From an uncultured Methanomethylovorans sp. (GTDB lineage: Archaea; Halobacteriota; Methanosarcinia; Methanosarcinales; Methanosarcinaceae): 8,239 nucleotides of DNA. Position numbers and translations under genes: made by a program. The stretch covers positions 1-8,239 of the forward strand of contig CALBTS010000257.1 in the NCBI GenBank assembly GCA_937968035.1, written 5' to 3'. Below the pieces are notes generated by a model, which saw only the letters and a list, made by a program, of their open reading frames with translations, made no database searches and was not told where the DNA came from. Positions within the stretch are counted from its first letter, which is position 1. Each line of letters starts with the position of its first letter. Below, in pieces: positions 1-7,143 of the stretch.

Positions 1-1498
1 CCGCACCAGCATTAGCGACTGGAGCAGCATCTATCTCATTGGGAACTGTTGAACCACTCGTAGATGGGGCTTCATGCACGTTATTGCTCATTGTGAAACC
101 TCCGCCATATGTGTCCCCATTCTTATTGTTGTAAAAATTATTGTTATTAACTATGAACTTAGCGTAGGATGACTGTGTGTTCCATATACCCACTCCTGAG
201 CCTGTAACTCCACTCATTCCATCATTGTTCATTATGACATTGTTCCTCACATAGGTGGTGAACTGCGCCTTTTGCTGTGCAACATATCCAGACCATGCAT
301 ACCATTTTATTGCAGCATTGCCGCCATCATCGAATACATTATTCTCAATGATGGTGTTGTCAAAATTCTGCATTGTGATCGCTGCATTGGTATATCCGGT
401 ATTTGAAGCATGCTGTCCTACTTTTGTAAATGTATTGTGATGTATATGGACATTCTTTGCCCTTATGGTATTATCAGAATATGCTGCAAACATCCAGATA
501 CCTGAACCCCTTATAGAATGTATCTTATTATTGTATATTTCTATATTATTGAAAGGAAGGGTTGTCGAGCTCCCGGTTTTGTCTATCTCTATTGCCGGCC
601 CTGTTGATGTGCCGCCCCCGTCAGAATAGAATGTATTATCATGGACAGTATAATCTGTTATACCGCCTGATAACCTGCACGCACTATTTGTCCGTGTGAA
701 AATGGTGTTGTATGCAACTTCACCATCATTACAATAAAGTGCATAAAATGCATCGTGACCCATTTTGTACACATTGTTGTGAGTAAAAACAACGTTGTTG
801 CACCATTTGATCTTTAATCCATCATTGCATCCCCATTCAAAACGCATGTGCGAGACTTCTACATTATCAGAACGTTCTAAATATATTAAATTATAATATC
901 CGTTTCCAAAAGAAACACCCTGATTTTCGCTGTTCCCATCTATAGTAAATCCAGTGATCACAATATTGTCCGCCCCGACTTCACCCCGGATCATGGGAAC
1001 TTCCTTGGACCAGCCAGCCTTTGGAACAAGTTTTATTTCAGCAGTTGAGTCACCTGTGAGTTTTGTTTTTGCACCGATATTAAGAGTGCTATCTATCCAG
1101 TATGTATTTGGGCCCTTCAGATAAACAGTACCGCCACCAATACTATCTATATACGCCAGTGCTTTATTTATTTCAACATGGTCGTTCGTTCCGTCACAAA
1201 TGTAGTCGCCGCTTCCGCTTGCAGCAACATACACAGTTGCAGCTGAAGATAGACCGGATCCGACTATTGAAAAACACAGGAAGCAAAGTGACAAGCCGAG
1301 GAAAAAAACAGACATTTTTTTAAACGTGGTGTTGTTTCTATTCTTAGTTGTTAATAGATAATCTTTTTTAGATAAAGCATTTTTTGGAGTAAATAAGCAA
1401 CTACTTACCCATAATGCAATTAATAATACGTGACGAGATTTAGCCCACCTATGGGCACTAAATCTTTCGAAGATCTTAAAACATATACTTTCAACCAT
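1..1498 (-). CDS. Secreted disaggregatase-like parallel beta-helix protein with PKD start (3' end outside window)
   Basis: This reading frame is open from the ATG at 1498 to the left edge (499 codons) and has no stop in the window, so the C-terminus is missing. After an N-terminal region with hydrophobic stretches near residues 24-37 and 64-80 and a likely signal cleavage around residue 86 (after LSSA), residues 88-475 are a right-handed parallel beta-helix. It shows many Asn-rich rungs (NNVEV, IIENNVF, VHIHHNTF, FIVNNNNFYNN) and a pectate-lyase-like opening (GDYICDGTNDHVEINKAL). The last residues, APVANAGA, are the start of a PKD domain and match the PKD start of the protein at the right end. 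Family knowledge: in Methanosarcina disaggregatases this helix precedes PKD or DNRLRE repeats, and the enzyme degrades the cell-aggregating heteropolysaccharide. Start choice: GAGGTG lies 8 nt upstream of 1498. An internal ATG at 1315 would give a tidier signal peptide but has no SD. Catalytic activity is inferred; it could be a binding or structural surface protein. Confidence 0.88.
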   Translation of the reverse strand, partial: MVESICFKIFERFSAHRWAKSRHVLLIALWVSSCLFTPKNALSKKDYLLTTKNRNNTTFKKMSVFFLGLSLCFLCFSIVGSGLSSAATVYVAASGSGDYICDGTNDHVEINKALAYIDSIGGGTVYLKGPNTYWIDSTLNIGAKTKLTGDSTAEIKLVPKAGWSKEVPMIRGEVGADNIVITGFTIDGNSENQGVSFGNGYYNLIYLERSDNVEVSHMRFEWGCNDGLKIKWCNNVVFTHNNVYKMGHDAFYALYCNDGEVAYNTIFTRTNSACRLSGGITDYTVHDNTFYSDGGGTSTGPAIEIDKTGSSTTLPFNNIEIYNNKIHSIRGSGIWMFAAYSDNTIRAKNVHIHHNTFTKVGQHASNTGYTNAAITMQNFDNTIIENNVFDDGGNAAIKWYAWSGYVAQQKAQFTTYVRNNVIMNNDGMSGVTGSGVGIWNTQSSYAKFIVNNNNFYNNKNGDTYGGGFTMSNNVHEAPSTSGSTVPNEIDAAPVANAGA

Positions 1499-1506
1499 AT
1501 TTTATA

Positions 1507-1512
1507 CACCTC
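1507..1512 (-). promoter_or_regulatory. Shine-Dalgarno site of the beta-helix gene
   Basis: GAGGTG on the minus strand, 8 nt before the ATG at 1498, is complementary to the archaeal 16S rRNA 3' end. It supports the long N-terminus over the internal ATG at 1315, which is preceded only by A/C-rich sequence. Confidence 0.7.
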
Positions 1513-1688
1513 TCTTTTCATTTGTTTGAATTCAATCCGATATTTTGTTAAAATGCGAAAATTCTGTGCAGCAGAGCATATCCATGATCAGTATAACATA
1601 CAGTTATGAAACCTGTATCTCATCCAATATTCTCATCAATTATCAACAGCCCCGTTTTTCGCATATAGGTTTGCATTTATGTTTGAGA

Positions 1689-1696
1689 TATATAAA
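1689..1696 (-). promoter_or_regulatory. Archaeal TATA box of the beta-helix gene
   Basis: The minus strand reads TTTATATA here, a near-ideal methanogen TATA box. Initiation about 25 nt downstream would fall near 1667, giving a 5' untranslated leader of roughly 170 nt before the ATG at 1498. The leader contains a small inverted repeat (ATACAG at 1598-1603 with CTGTAT at 1613-1618). The box match is direct; transcription start and leader length are inferred. Confidence 0.5.
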
Positions 1697-2256
1697 GATA
1701 CTTACCAGCTAAAAGGCTCTTAAACCCTTAATTTTTTAAAAAAAAGCAAAAATAGAACTATTTTATTATTTTAGCTTTTTAAACAAAGATAATGCAAAAT
1801 ATAGATGATTTTACATTTTATTTTTAAATTTAAGTTAGATAGGGAGTTTATTTAAAATTGATAATAATGAACTAAAAAGAAAAATGCAACATATTGAAGT
1901 TGCTCAGCGGCCTATGATGAGTGTGAATGAATATATATTTCCAAAAATTATTTTAAATCAGATTTAAGGGTATTATATAGATTTTATTCGAAAATTATTG
2001 TATTATAAAGCTTTATTAAATATGATAAAGTATTATAAACCCCTGTTTCCTTCAAATTGAAAAAGAATTGTAGCAGCTAACTGTAAATTTTATTGTTAAT
2101 AGTCAAATAAATAAGATGGAGTATATAGGTTTTGAACTGGCTGAATCTTCTTGAGATTAAAGGCATTTGTCAGTTTTATATCTTAAGTTGCCTCAAACAA
2201 TAACATAATTCCTAAACAGTGCAAATATAAAAGATTATAGATATGTGAGAAAAGGA
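1697..2256. other. AT-rich spacer with no supported gene
   Basis: This stretch is very AT-rich with stops in all frames. It contains homopolymeric A/T runs (around 1733-1745), two copies of GTATTATAAA (near 1999 and 2029), and one 27-codon ORF on the plus strand at 1884-1967 that has no SD. Its right part (about 2030-2256) probably includes the eroded C-terminal end of the transposase pseudogene next to it, but I could not recover recognisable transposase residues there. Confidence 0.5.
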
Positions 2257-2533
2257 ATTAAATTCAGACTCATCGATCATTTTTCTAAGATACTTAAAAC
2301 CAGTGATGATTAATTTATCAGTATCAACAGAAATACTAATTTTCAGGAAAGATCTTCTTTTCTTTCCTGTCCTAAATGAATATTATAGTAACACAATGAC
2401 CACTTGCAAAGCCACTTGAATCAATAGCAGCGACCTCTATTTTTTCACTATATGAGTAGAAGAGTTTTAGTGTTTGTTGTAACAATGATCTGAATATAAC
2501 TGATTTTATTCTTGTAGCGAATTTGTGAAGAGT

Positions 2534-2555
2534 GTTCCGGATTCAAATCTGGAAC
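2534..2555. repeat. Short inverted repeat (hairpin 1 of insert in transposase pseudogene)
   Basis: GTTCCGGATT and AATCTGGAAC are inverted copies with a 2-nt gap (CA). All ten positions pair on the plus-strand transcript, one of them G-U. The repeat lies in a segment of about 53 nt where the transposase reading frame is interrupted. Confidence 0.65.
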
Positions 2556-2557
2556 TC

Positions 2558-2580
2558 CCATTAAATCTATGATTTAATGG
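2558..2580. repeat. Short perfect inverted repeat (hairpin 2 of insert in transposase pseudogene)
   Basis: CCATTAAATC and GATTTAATGG are perfect 10-bp inverted copies around a 3-nt loop (TAT). This repeat starts 2 nt after hairpin 1. Together the pair accounts for nearly all the extra DNA between codons for PHYT and HKFATR in the transposase remnant. Confidence 0.7.
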
Positions 2581-2969
2581 TATAGTATAATGTGGAACTT
2601 GTTTTAGTCCGATTCTCAGCTTCCATTTGTCCATTAATTCTACAAGTTCAACAATACTTCTGTAGTCCATATTGAGATATCCTTTCAACAAAATCAGAGC
2701 CAATAGCTTGTGTTGTGTATATTTTCTTTTGGAATATTTACAACTATAGATCGGCAGGTGTTATCTTTCTGATACTGCTGGAACTGTCTCAACAAACTTT
2801 AAGTACTTATTAAGCAAAGCACAATCATCCCCTTTCTGTCTCAGTGGAAAGTAATGCTTAGGGGATTTATACCTTTTAAATTATTAGGTCAAAATAAAAA
2901 CAAAAGTAGCATTCCTACAGAGCCAGGTAAAAATAAGCTAATAAGAACTTCAACTGGTGCTGAATAGGA

Positions 2970-2976
2970 TTATATA
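2970..2976 (+). promoter_or_regulatory. Probable TATA box of the flippase gene
   Basis: TTATATA, preceded by the purine-rich GAATAGGA that could act as a BRE, sits about 40 nt before the ATG at 3013. Initiation about 25 nt downstream would fall near 3000, leaving a leader of only about 13 nt. That fits the lack of a Shine-Dalgarno sequence before 3013. Inferred from spacing only. Confidence 0.4.
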
Positions 2977-3012
2977 CCTAGAATGATTAATATATTTTGT
3001 TTAGCATATTAA

Positions 3013-4494
3013 ATGACAGGTTTTAGGGTATTTATGTCCAGCTATAAAATAATTAAAGATATCGGGATAATAGGTCTATCCCAGGTTCTGTCATCTTTAG
3101 GGTCATTTTTGTTGTTACCTATAATAACAAAAAATCTTGGAAGCTACGACTATGGTATATGGGCACAGATTTCGATAACTGTGTCTCTTCTGAGTCCGGT
3201 GGCAGTCTTAGGATTATCAATGGGGATCATTAGATTCCTGTCAGGTGAGCAAGATATCCAGCGAATAAGAGAGACATTTTACTCGGTGTTATGCATAGTC
3301 TTTTCCGCTGGCGTTATCATTTCAACAATGCTTTATTTCGTATCCGATATTTTGGCACAGACAATTTTTGGAGATCCGAATGCATCATATTTTATAAAAT
3401 GTGGATCTTTTCTGGTCTTACTTTTAGCTGTAGATCAGATCGCATTGTTCTACTTCAGGATATTCCAGAAAATCACTACATTCTCTATTCTTACTATTCT
3501 CAAGTCTATAGGACATCTCATAGTAACTATATTTTTGTTGTACCTTGGTTTTGGACTTTTATCTATCATAATTTCTTTAATACTGATCCAGTCCGCATTA
3601 TTCATCTTTTCAATGTACTTCATAATTTCAGATATTGGTTTTTCATTACCTAAATTCCAGGGGATCGAAGAGATCTTAAGATATAGTTTACCTTTGACCC
3701 CAAATTCAGTTATAAGATGGGTTACAGATTCCAGTGACAGATACATGGTAACTTATTTTATGGGTCTGAGTGCTGCAGGGATCTATTCTGCATCCTACGG
3801 CATTGGAAATCTGATCAACTTTATAATTATTCCTATTCAATTCATACTGTTCCCAGAACTATCAAGACTTTACAATCAAGGAAAGCACACAGAAGCCGCT
3901 GTTTACATTAATAGATCTCTTAAGTATTTTTTATATGCTGCAATTCCTGCAACCTTTGGTTTGTCTTTTCTTTCAACACCCTTATTGGTCACCATAACAA
4001 CCCCCGAATTTGCATCAGGTAGTAATTCAATTCCTTTTATAGCGGTTTCTGGCTTGTTAGCTGGTGTATTTCAGATATTGATCAACATAACCCATTTGGT
4101 AAAAAGAACGAAATTCAATTTGTTCATTCAGATATTTGCAGCTTCTTTGAATGTAGTATTGAACATTATGTTGATACCTTCTTTTGGAATCGTAGGCGCT
4201 GCTATCGCAACTTTTGCATCATATTTACTGATGGTGATAATATGCGCTCAAGTGTCATTTAAGTATTTACGACCGGATATTGACTGGGTATTTATTTCAA
4301 AATGCGTACTTTCATCCATTATAATGTGTTCTTTTTTGTTTTTCCTGAATTCAGATGATCTCTTTTCCTTGGTCAGAAATGTAACATTGGGGGCATTAAT
4401 ATACATAGTTTCCACTTTGGTCCTGAATAGCTTCAATAAAGAAGAACAAACAATGTTCAAACTCGCATTTGAAAAAATAAAACAAAAAGTATAA
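3013..4494 (+). CDS. Wzx-like polysaccharide flippase (MOP superfamily)
   Basis: A 493-residue polytopic membrane protein of usual length for oligosaccharide flippases, expected to move lipid-linked glycan units across the cytoplasmic membrane. I count roughly 12-14 hydrophobic helices, among them about 17-37, 90-111, 128-150, 158-178, 180-205, 305-327, 368-387, 390-413, 428-445 and 455-471. Family-like features are the N-terminal IIGLSQVLSSLGSFLLLPII, the central loop PLTPNSVIRWVTDSSDRYMV (residues 227-246) followed by GIYSASYGIGNL, and the helix pair ending FGIVGAAIATFASYLL. It stands alone on the plus strand and is convergent with the ATP-grasp gene (97 nt between the ends). The start is uncertain: ATG 3013 has no SD, whereas ATG 3034 (MSSYKIIKDIG) has AGGG 5 nt upstream and gives a more typical N-terminus. 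The substrate cannot be told from sequence; the neighbours suggest a surface polysaccharide. Confidence 0.9.
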   Translation: MTGFRVFMSSYKIIKDIGIIGLSQVLSSLGSFLLLPIITKNLGSYDYGIWAQISITVSLLSPVAVLGLSMGIIRFLSGEQDIQRIRETFYSVLCIVFSAGVIISTMLYFVSDILAQTIFGDPNASYFIKCGSFLVLLLAVDQIALFYFRIFQKITTFSILTILKSIGHLIVTIFLLYLGFGLLSIIISLILIQSALFIFSMYFIISDIGFSLPKFQGIEEILRYSLPLTPNSVIRWVTDSSDRYMVTYFMGLSAAGIYSASYGIGNLINFIIIPIQFILFPELSRLYNQGKHTEAAVYINRSLKYFLYAAIPATFGLSFLSTPLLVTITTPEFASGSNSIPFIAVSGLLAGVFQILINITHLVKRTKFNLFIQIFAASLNVVLNIMLIPSFGIVGAAIATFASYLLMVIICAQVSFKYLRPDIDWVFISKCVLSSIIMCSFLFFLNSDDLFSLVRNVTLGALIYIVSTLVLNSFNKEEQTMFKLAFEKIKQKV

Positions 4495-4542
4495 CAATTA
4501 TTTCCAGCTCATAAATTCATAATTTTGTAAATATGCAATAAT

Positions 4543-4555
4543 GATCTGGAAGATC
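4543..4555 (+). terminator. Weak possible terminator after the flippase gene
   Basis: GATCT, 3-nt loop, AGATC, then TATTTTG, 48 nt after the flippase stop and between two convergent genes. The stem is only 5 bp and the T-run short, so this is tentative. Confidence 0.2.
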
Positions 4556-4591
4556 TATTTTGCTTATAAGTTAAAAGATATTTTTGAGTTA

Positions 4592-5827
4592 TCACTGACT
4601 CTTTATTTTTAGTTTTCTCAGGCAAGTAGCGATGATGCTAGCAGATGTTTCTTTACAGTCCATTATGAAAGGTTTCAGATCTTTTCTGTCAAACATAGCG
4701 AAATGAGTTTCATCCGAAGTAAATATGTTATGATAGAATATTTTAGAATATCCAGGTCTTGATATCAGATTGATTATCTCATGCCTGAGATACACAAAAT
4801 GAATATTCTTGTTTTTAAGCTGATCTTGATGGGGTACAGTTTTTCCCAAGGCATCCAAATACTGCGAATACTGTATGTTCACCCCGGAAAGATTACCCAC
4901 TCTGTGCCACATCATTGATCTTAGATTTATTTCAGTTAATTTGTACTTCCCGTCCCGGTGATCATACTTGAACTCAGGTTCAGCAATACCGTATATATTC
5001 ATCCCTTCAAGCAATTTTCTTCCCTGCTCGCTAATTACATCAGGAGCTTCATTAGATGCGCTGGAAAACACTCCAAAATCATCCGGGAATTGTGACAATT
5101 TCTTTCCGGTCCATTCGTTCAAAATTTCTCCTTTCTTATTACGATAACCTACATAAGCATATATACAGGAACCATCACCAGGTATAATTTCTGAAGCCAG
5201 AAAAGATATTCCGGCATCGATGTAATTTTCCAGTTTCTCTCTATTTTTGTGCAGATCACTTTCGTTTTCCAGTGTCATGTTCCTGAAAACTTTTTTCTTT
5301 AGATCGTCCCTTTTATTTGGTTTAATTAATATCGGATACTGTATATTAATGAACATCAGTTCCTCTTTAATTTTTATATGTTTTGTTTTTGGATATGGTA
5401 CTCCCAATTTTTCACAATACTCATATTGCACATATTTATTACTGCACTCTAAGAAATTATTGTTATTCATTGGTACAAAACAAAAGTCTTGGATTTCATC
5501 ATGTATCTTATGTAAGTTTTCAAGATAAAGATCATCAGAAGGGAATATTACAATTTTTTCATATTCTTTGTGGAGACGATTCAATTCAGAATATAAATTT
5601 TCTGCACTGTTCTTTATAGTTTTATATTCTTTAATTTTATTGCTGGCAGAAGCTACTCTCTTCTCTACATCAAAGAGAACTATTTCTTTAACACCCTTTT
5701 CATATAATTCTTGAATAATGGAGTAACCATTAACGCGTCCTCCTAGGATCAATACGCAATGTTCTTTTTTGATATTATCACCTCTCTTTTCATTCTGAGG
5801 TATGATTTCTAAAAATCTCTTCTCCAC
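4592..5827 (-). CDS. ATP-grasp superfamily ligase (carboxylate-amine ligase-like)
   Basis: ATP-grasp enzymes join a carboxylate to an amine or thiol through an acyl-phosphate. Numbered from the GTG at 5827 (411 aa), residues 24-30 (CVLILGG) open an N-terminal Rossmann-like domain. YPILIKP (164-170) carries the ATP-binding Lys169, SEIIPGDGS is at 212-220, and EPEFKYD (283-289) with KLTEINLRS (296-304) supplies acidic and Asn residues of the metal/ATP site. The rest resembles uncharacterised ATP-grasp proteins often grouped as COG3919; the substrate is unknown. It follows the deacetylase-like gene in an operon. Start problem: no SD precedes GTG 5827, which lies 38 nt inside the upstream gene, whereas a perfect GAGGTGAT (5784-5777) just after the upstream stop points to codon 5773, which is ATC (Ile19) rather than ATG. 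True translation probably begins at 5773 as (M)KKEHCVLILGG if ATC is used or miscalled. A surface-glycan amidation or ligation role is inferred from context. Confidence 0.85.
   Translation of the reverse strand: MEKRFLEIIPQNEKRGDNIKKEHCVLILGGRVNGYSIIQELYEKGVKEIVLFDVEKRVASASNKIKEYKTIKNSAENLYSELNRLHKEYEKIVIFPSDDLYLENLHKIHDEIQDFCFVPMNNNNFLECSNKYVQYEYCEKLGVPYPKTKHIKIKEELMFINIQYPILIKPNKRDDLKKKVFRNMTLENESDLHKNREKLENYIDAGISFLASEIIPGDGSCIYAYVGYRNKKGEILNEWTGKKLSQFPDDFGVFSSASNEAPDVISEQGRKLLEGMNIYGIAEPEFKYDHRDGKYKLTEINLRSMMWHRVGNLSGVNIQYSQYLDALGKTVPHQDQLKNKNIHFVYLRHEIINLISRPGYSKIFYHNIFTSDETHFAMFDRKDLKPFIMDCKETSASIIATCLRKLKIKSQ
5777..5784 (-). promoter_or_regulatory. Strong Shine-Dalgarno before an ATC codon in the ATP-grasp gene
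   Basis: GAGGTGAT on the minus strand is a full match to the archaeal anti-SD. It begins 5 nt after the TGA of the deacetylase-like gene (5790-5792) and ends 3 nt before the in-frame ATC at 5773-5771. No ATG, GTG or TTG occurs in frame at a usable distance downstream. Confidence 0.65.
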
Positions 5828-6824
5828 TTGTCATCCAGGCATTTTTGTCAGAGCAGTATTTTAATATTTTTTCGTAAAATTTCAGATATTCACCGGTCAT
5901 AAAATTATTGTGCCAGAGAATAGTAATTACGCCATTGTATTGTTCAACTCTGTTAATTAATAATTTTGTAAGTTTCCATGCCCTTTCAAAATCCAGTCTC
6001 ATATAATCTCTTAAAAGAGTACAATCCATTATTACAAGTGGTATTTCAAGAATATCGATTTCTTTTCCAGTATTCAGGTTGAACGGCTTGAACGGATGAC
6101 ACATTCCATTTCTGAATCCTGCACAATCAGCATATCCAAATGTTGTATCGTATTTGAAACCGGCTTCGCTTAACATTTCCCATGTATCCGGTATTTTGAA
6201 TTTCAGGTAATGGTTCCTGTAACCTACAATTTTTTTTCCTATAATGTCTTCAAGTATTTTTTTTTCCTGAACAGTCACTTTAACGTTATTATATGATTCA
6301 TGTCCTCCATGAAGTCCCACTTCCCATCCATTATCAGATATGTCCCTGATTTCGTCAGATATTTCTTCAAGATCATAGTTGTAATCTCTTTCCTCAGGTT
6401 TGAGTGCCAGGAAATAAAAACTTGATTTAGCTCCATATTTGTCTTCTATTTCCATTATTCTTTCAAAATCCCGATAAGGATGTTGTTTTTTATCAAGACC
6501 GGATATTGTGTATTGCAGACTGTTTTTATAATCGCCTTTTATTGTGGACTTCATGGATTCAAATGCACAGTTGGTGATCGTCTGTTTTATGACATCTATA
6601 TCGTGCGTAAGGCAAACAGCAAACTTTTTTCCATCCGGGTATTTTGGATTCAATCCGTTATCGATCAAATACTTGGATAAAATGGGGTCCATTACGTCCC
6701 TATGTTTGCTCAAATAGTAAGGAAACCTTTCATATTGGTCTAAGAGTAGTGGATCGTATTCTTCCTTTTTTGTGAAAAGATCCCACATTTCTGTTTCTGC
6801 ACGTATTTTATCGATCAGGTTCAT
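5790..6824 (-). CDS. Polysaccharide deacetylase-like protein (NodB/CE4-like fold)
   Basis: From the ATG at 6824 this is a 344-residue protein without signal peptide or membrane helix, so it is probably cytoplasmic. The CE4-type motifs appear in order: FAVCLTHDID (68-77) for the TFDD-like motif, GLHGGHES (170-177) for the zinc-histidine motif, GYRNHYLKF (201-209) for the RxP region, FRNGMCHPF (237-245), and ILWHNN (302-307) for the LxH motif. The histidine motif is H-x-x-H rather than the usual H-[ST]-x-x-H. The overall pattern fits a variant group of uncharacterised deacetylase-like proteins found in glycan gene clusters, so de-N- or de-O-acetylation of a sugar intermediate is plausible but unproven. 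Start choice: GGTG lies 7 nt upstream of ATG 6824; a TTG at 6845 would add 7 residues without clear support. It is the first gene of an operon with the ATP-grasp ligase (16 nt from its stop to codon 5773). Confidence 0.85.
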   Translation of the reverse strand: MNLIDKIRAETEMWDLFTKKEEYDPLLLDQYERFPYYLSKHRDVMDPILSKYLIDNGLNPKYPDGKKFAVCLTHDIDVIKQTITNCAFESMKSTIKGDYKNSLQYTISGLDKKQHPYRDFERIMEIEDKYGAKSSFYFLALKPEERDYNYDLEEISDEIRDISDNGWEVGLHGGHESYNNVKVTVQEKKILEDIIGKKIVGYRNHYLKFKIPDTWEMLSEAGFKYDTTFGYADCAGFRNGMCHPFKPFNLNTGKEIDILEIPLVIMDCTLLRDYMRLDFERAWKLTKLLINRVEQYNGVITILWHNNFMTGEYLKFYEKILKYCSDKNAWMTSGEEIFRNHTSE

Positions 6825-6900
6825 GTTAGCACACCAATTATTCAATCCAATTTACCATAATTTTCATGTACGGTTTATTTATGACCAACAGATTTCATTT

Positions 6901-6908
6901 CTATATAT
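6901..6908 (-). promoter_or_regulatory. Possible TATA box of the deacetylase/ATP-grasp operon
   Basis: The minus strand reads AATATATAG after purine-rich TTAAAGGATT, about 77 nt before the ATG at 6824. A second AT-rich candidate (CATAAATA, near 6880) lies closer. Choice between them is uncertain. Confidence 0.3.
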
Positions 6909-7014
6909 TAATCCTTTAATTAATTTAAAAACCATCTTTTATCTTTTCGATTCTTTGAAGCTTTAGTGTATCCTTGATGGAGTAGGTCTCAATTCGTTAA
7001 AATGAAAGTTAAAA

Positions 7015-7040
7015 TATCAATCTAATTATATAGATTGATA
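7015..7040. repeat. Perfect 10-bp inverted repeat
   Basis: TATCAATCTA and TAGATTGATA are exact inverted copies separated by ATTATA. The repeat is about 190 nt upstream of the deacetylase start and 139 nt downstream of the stop of the PKD/DNRLRE gene. It could be a regulator-binding site or a transcript hairpin; the sequence alone does not decide. Confidence 0.6.
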
Positions 7041-7105
7041 AATATAAATAATATTCGGGTTATTGGACATAACAGATAAAACCATCTCTAAAGACAGGGT
7101 ATCAA

Positions 7106-7143
7106 ATTAAGTAGAGCGTAATAACTTTACGCTCACACTTAAT
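7106..7143 (-). terminator. Hairpin downstream of the PKD/DNRLRE gene
   Basis: Two stacked stems, ATTAAGT/ACTTAAT (7 bp) and GAGCGTAA/TTACGCTC (8 bp), are separated by a small internal bulge and close a 5-nt loop. The structure lies 36-73 nt past the stop of the minus-strand gene ending at 7179. It is well placed for a 3'-end processing or termination signal, but no long T-run follows directly, so the termination role is tentative. Confidence 0.45.

Larger units (their letters stand above)
2257..2874 (-). pseudogene. Decayed DDE transposase of an IS5/IS4-like insertion sequence
   Basis: Translated in pieces on the minus strand, this gives a recognisable transposase broken several times. The N-terminal part begins near 2874 (KRYKSPKHYFPLRQKGDD, then LLNKYLKFVETVPAVSE), hits an in-frame TAA at 2761-2763, and continues as YSKRKYTQHKLLALILLKGY and IGLKQVPHYT up to about 2585. 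An insert of about 50 bp with two hairpins then shifts the frame. The match resumes as HKFATRIKSV (2527 downward), KLFYSYSEKIEVAAIDSSGF, shifts again near 2380-2395, and goes on as YSFRTGKKRRSFLKISVSVD and TDKLIITGFKYLRKM to about 2257. The Asp in AAIDSSGF and one in SVSVDTD fit the first two acidic residues of a DDE site; the C-terminal acidic residue and the rest are missing. This is a dead IS remnant. Family assignment rests on remembered similarity to methanosarcinal transposases. No confident terminal inverted repeats or target duplication were found. Confidence 0.75.

Noticed and set aside
1582..1640. Possible C/D-box sRNA on the minus strand in the beta-helix leader (TGATGA ... CTGA)
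   Set aside because: The outer boxes exist, but D' and C' boxes at proper spacing do not, and the segment lies inside a presumed mRNA leader.
1914..1965. Possible C/D-box sRNA starting at ATGATGA (1914-1920)
   Set aside because: A box-C-like motif is present but no CTGA box D follows on the plus strand within a normal length.
2536..2555. Remnant of a tRNA T-arm (ATTCAAATC resembles the tRNA B box)
   Set aside because: The segment pairs as a simple 10-bp hairpin with a 2-nt gap, not as a 5-bp stem with a 7-nt T-loop, and no other tRNA arms are nearby.
2031..2880. Terminal inverted repeats for the IS (TATAAACCCCT near 2034 and TATAAATCCCCT on the minus strand near 2870)
   Set aside because: The match is short, needs a gap, and the right copy falls inside coding sequence; too weak to define the element's ends.
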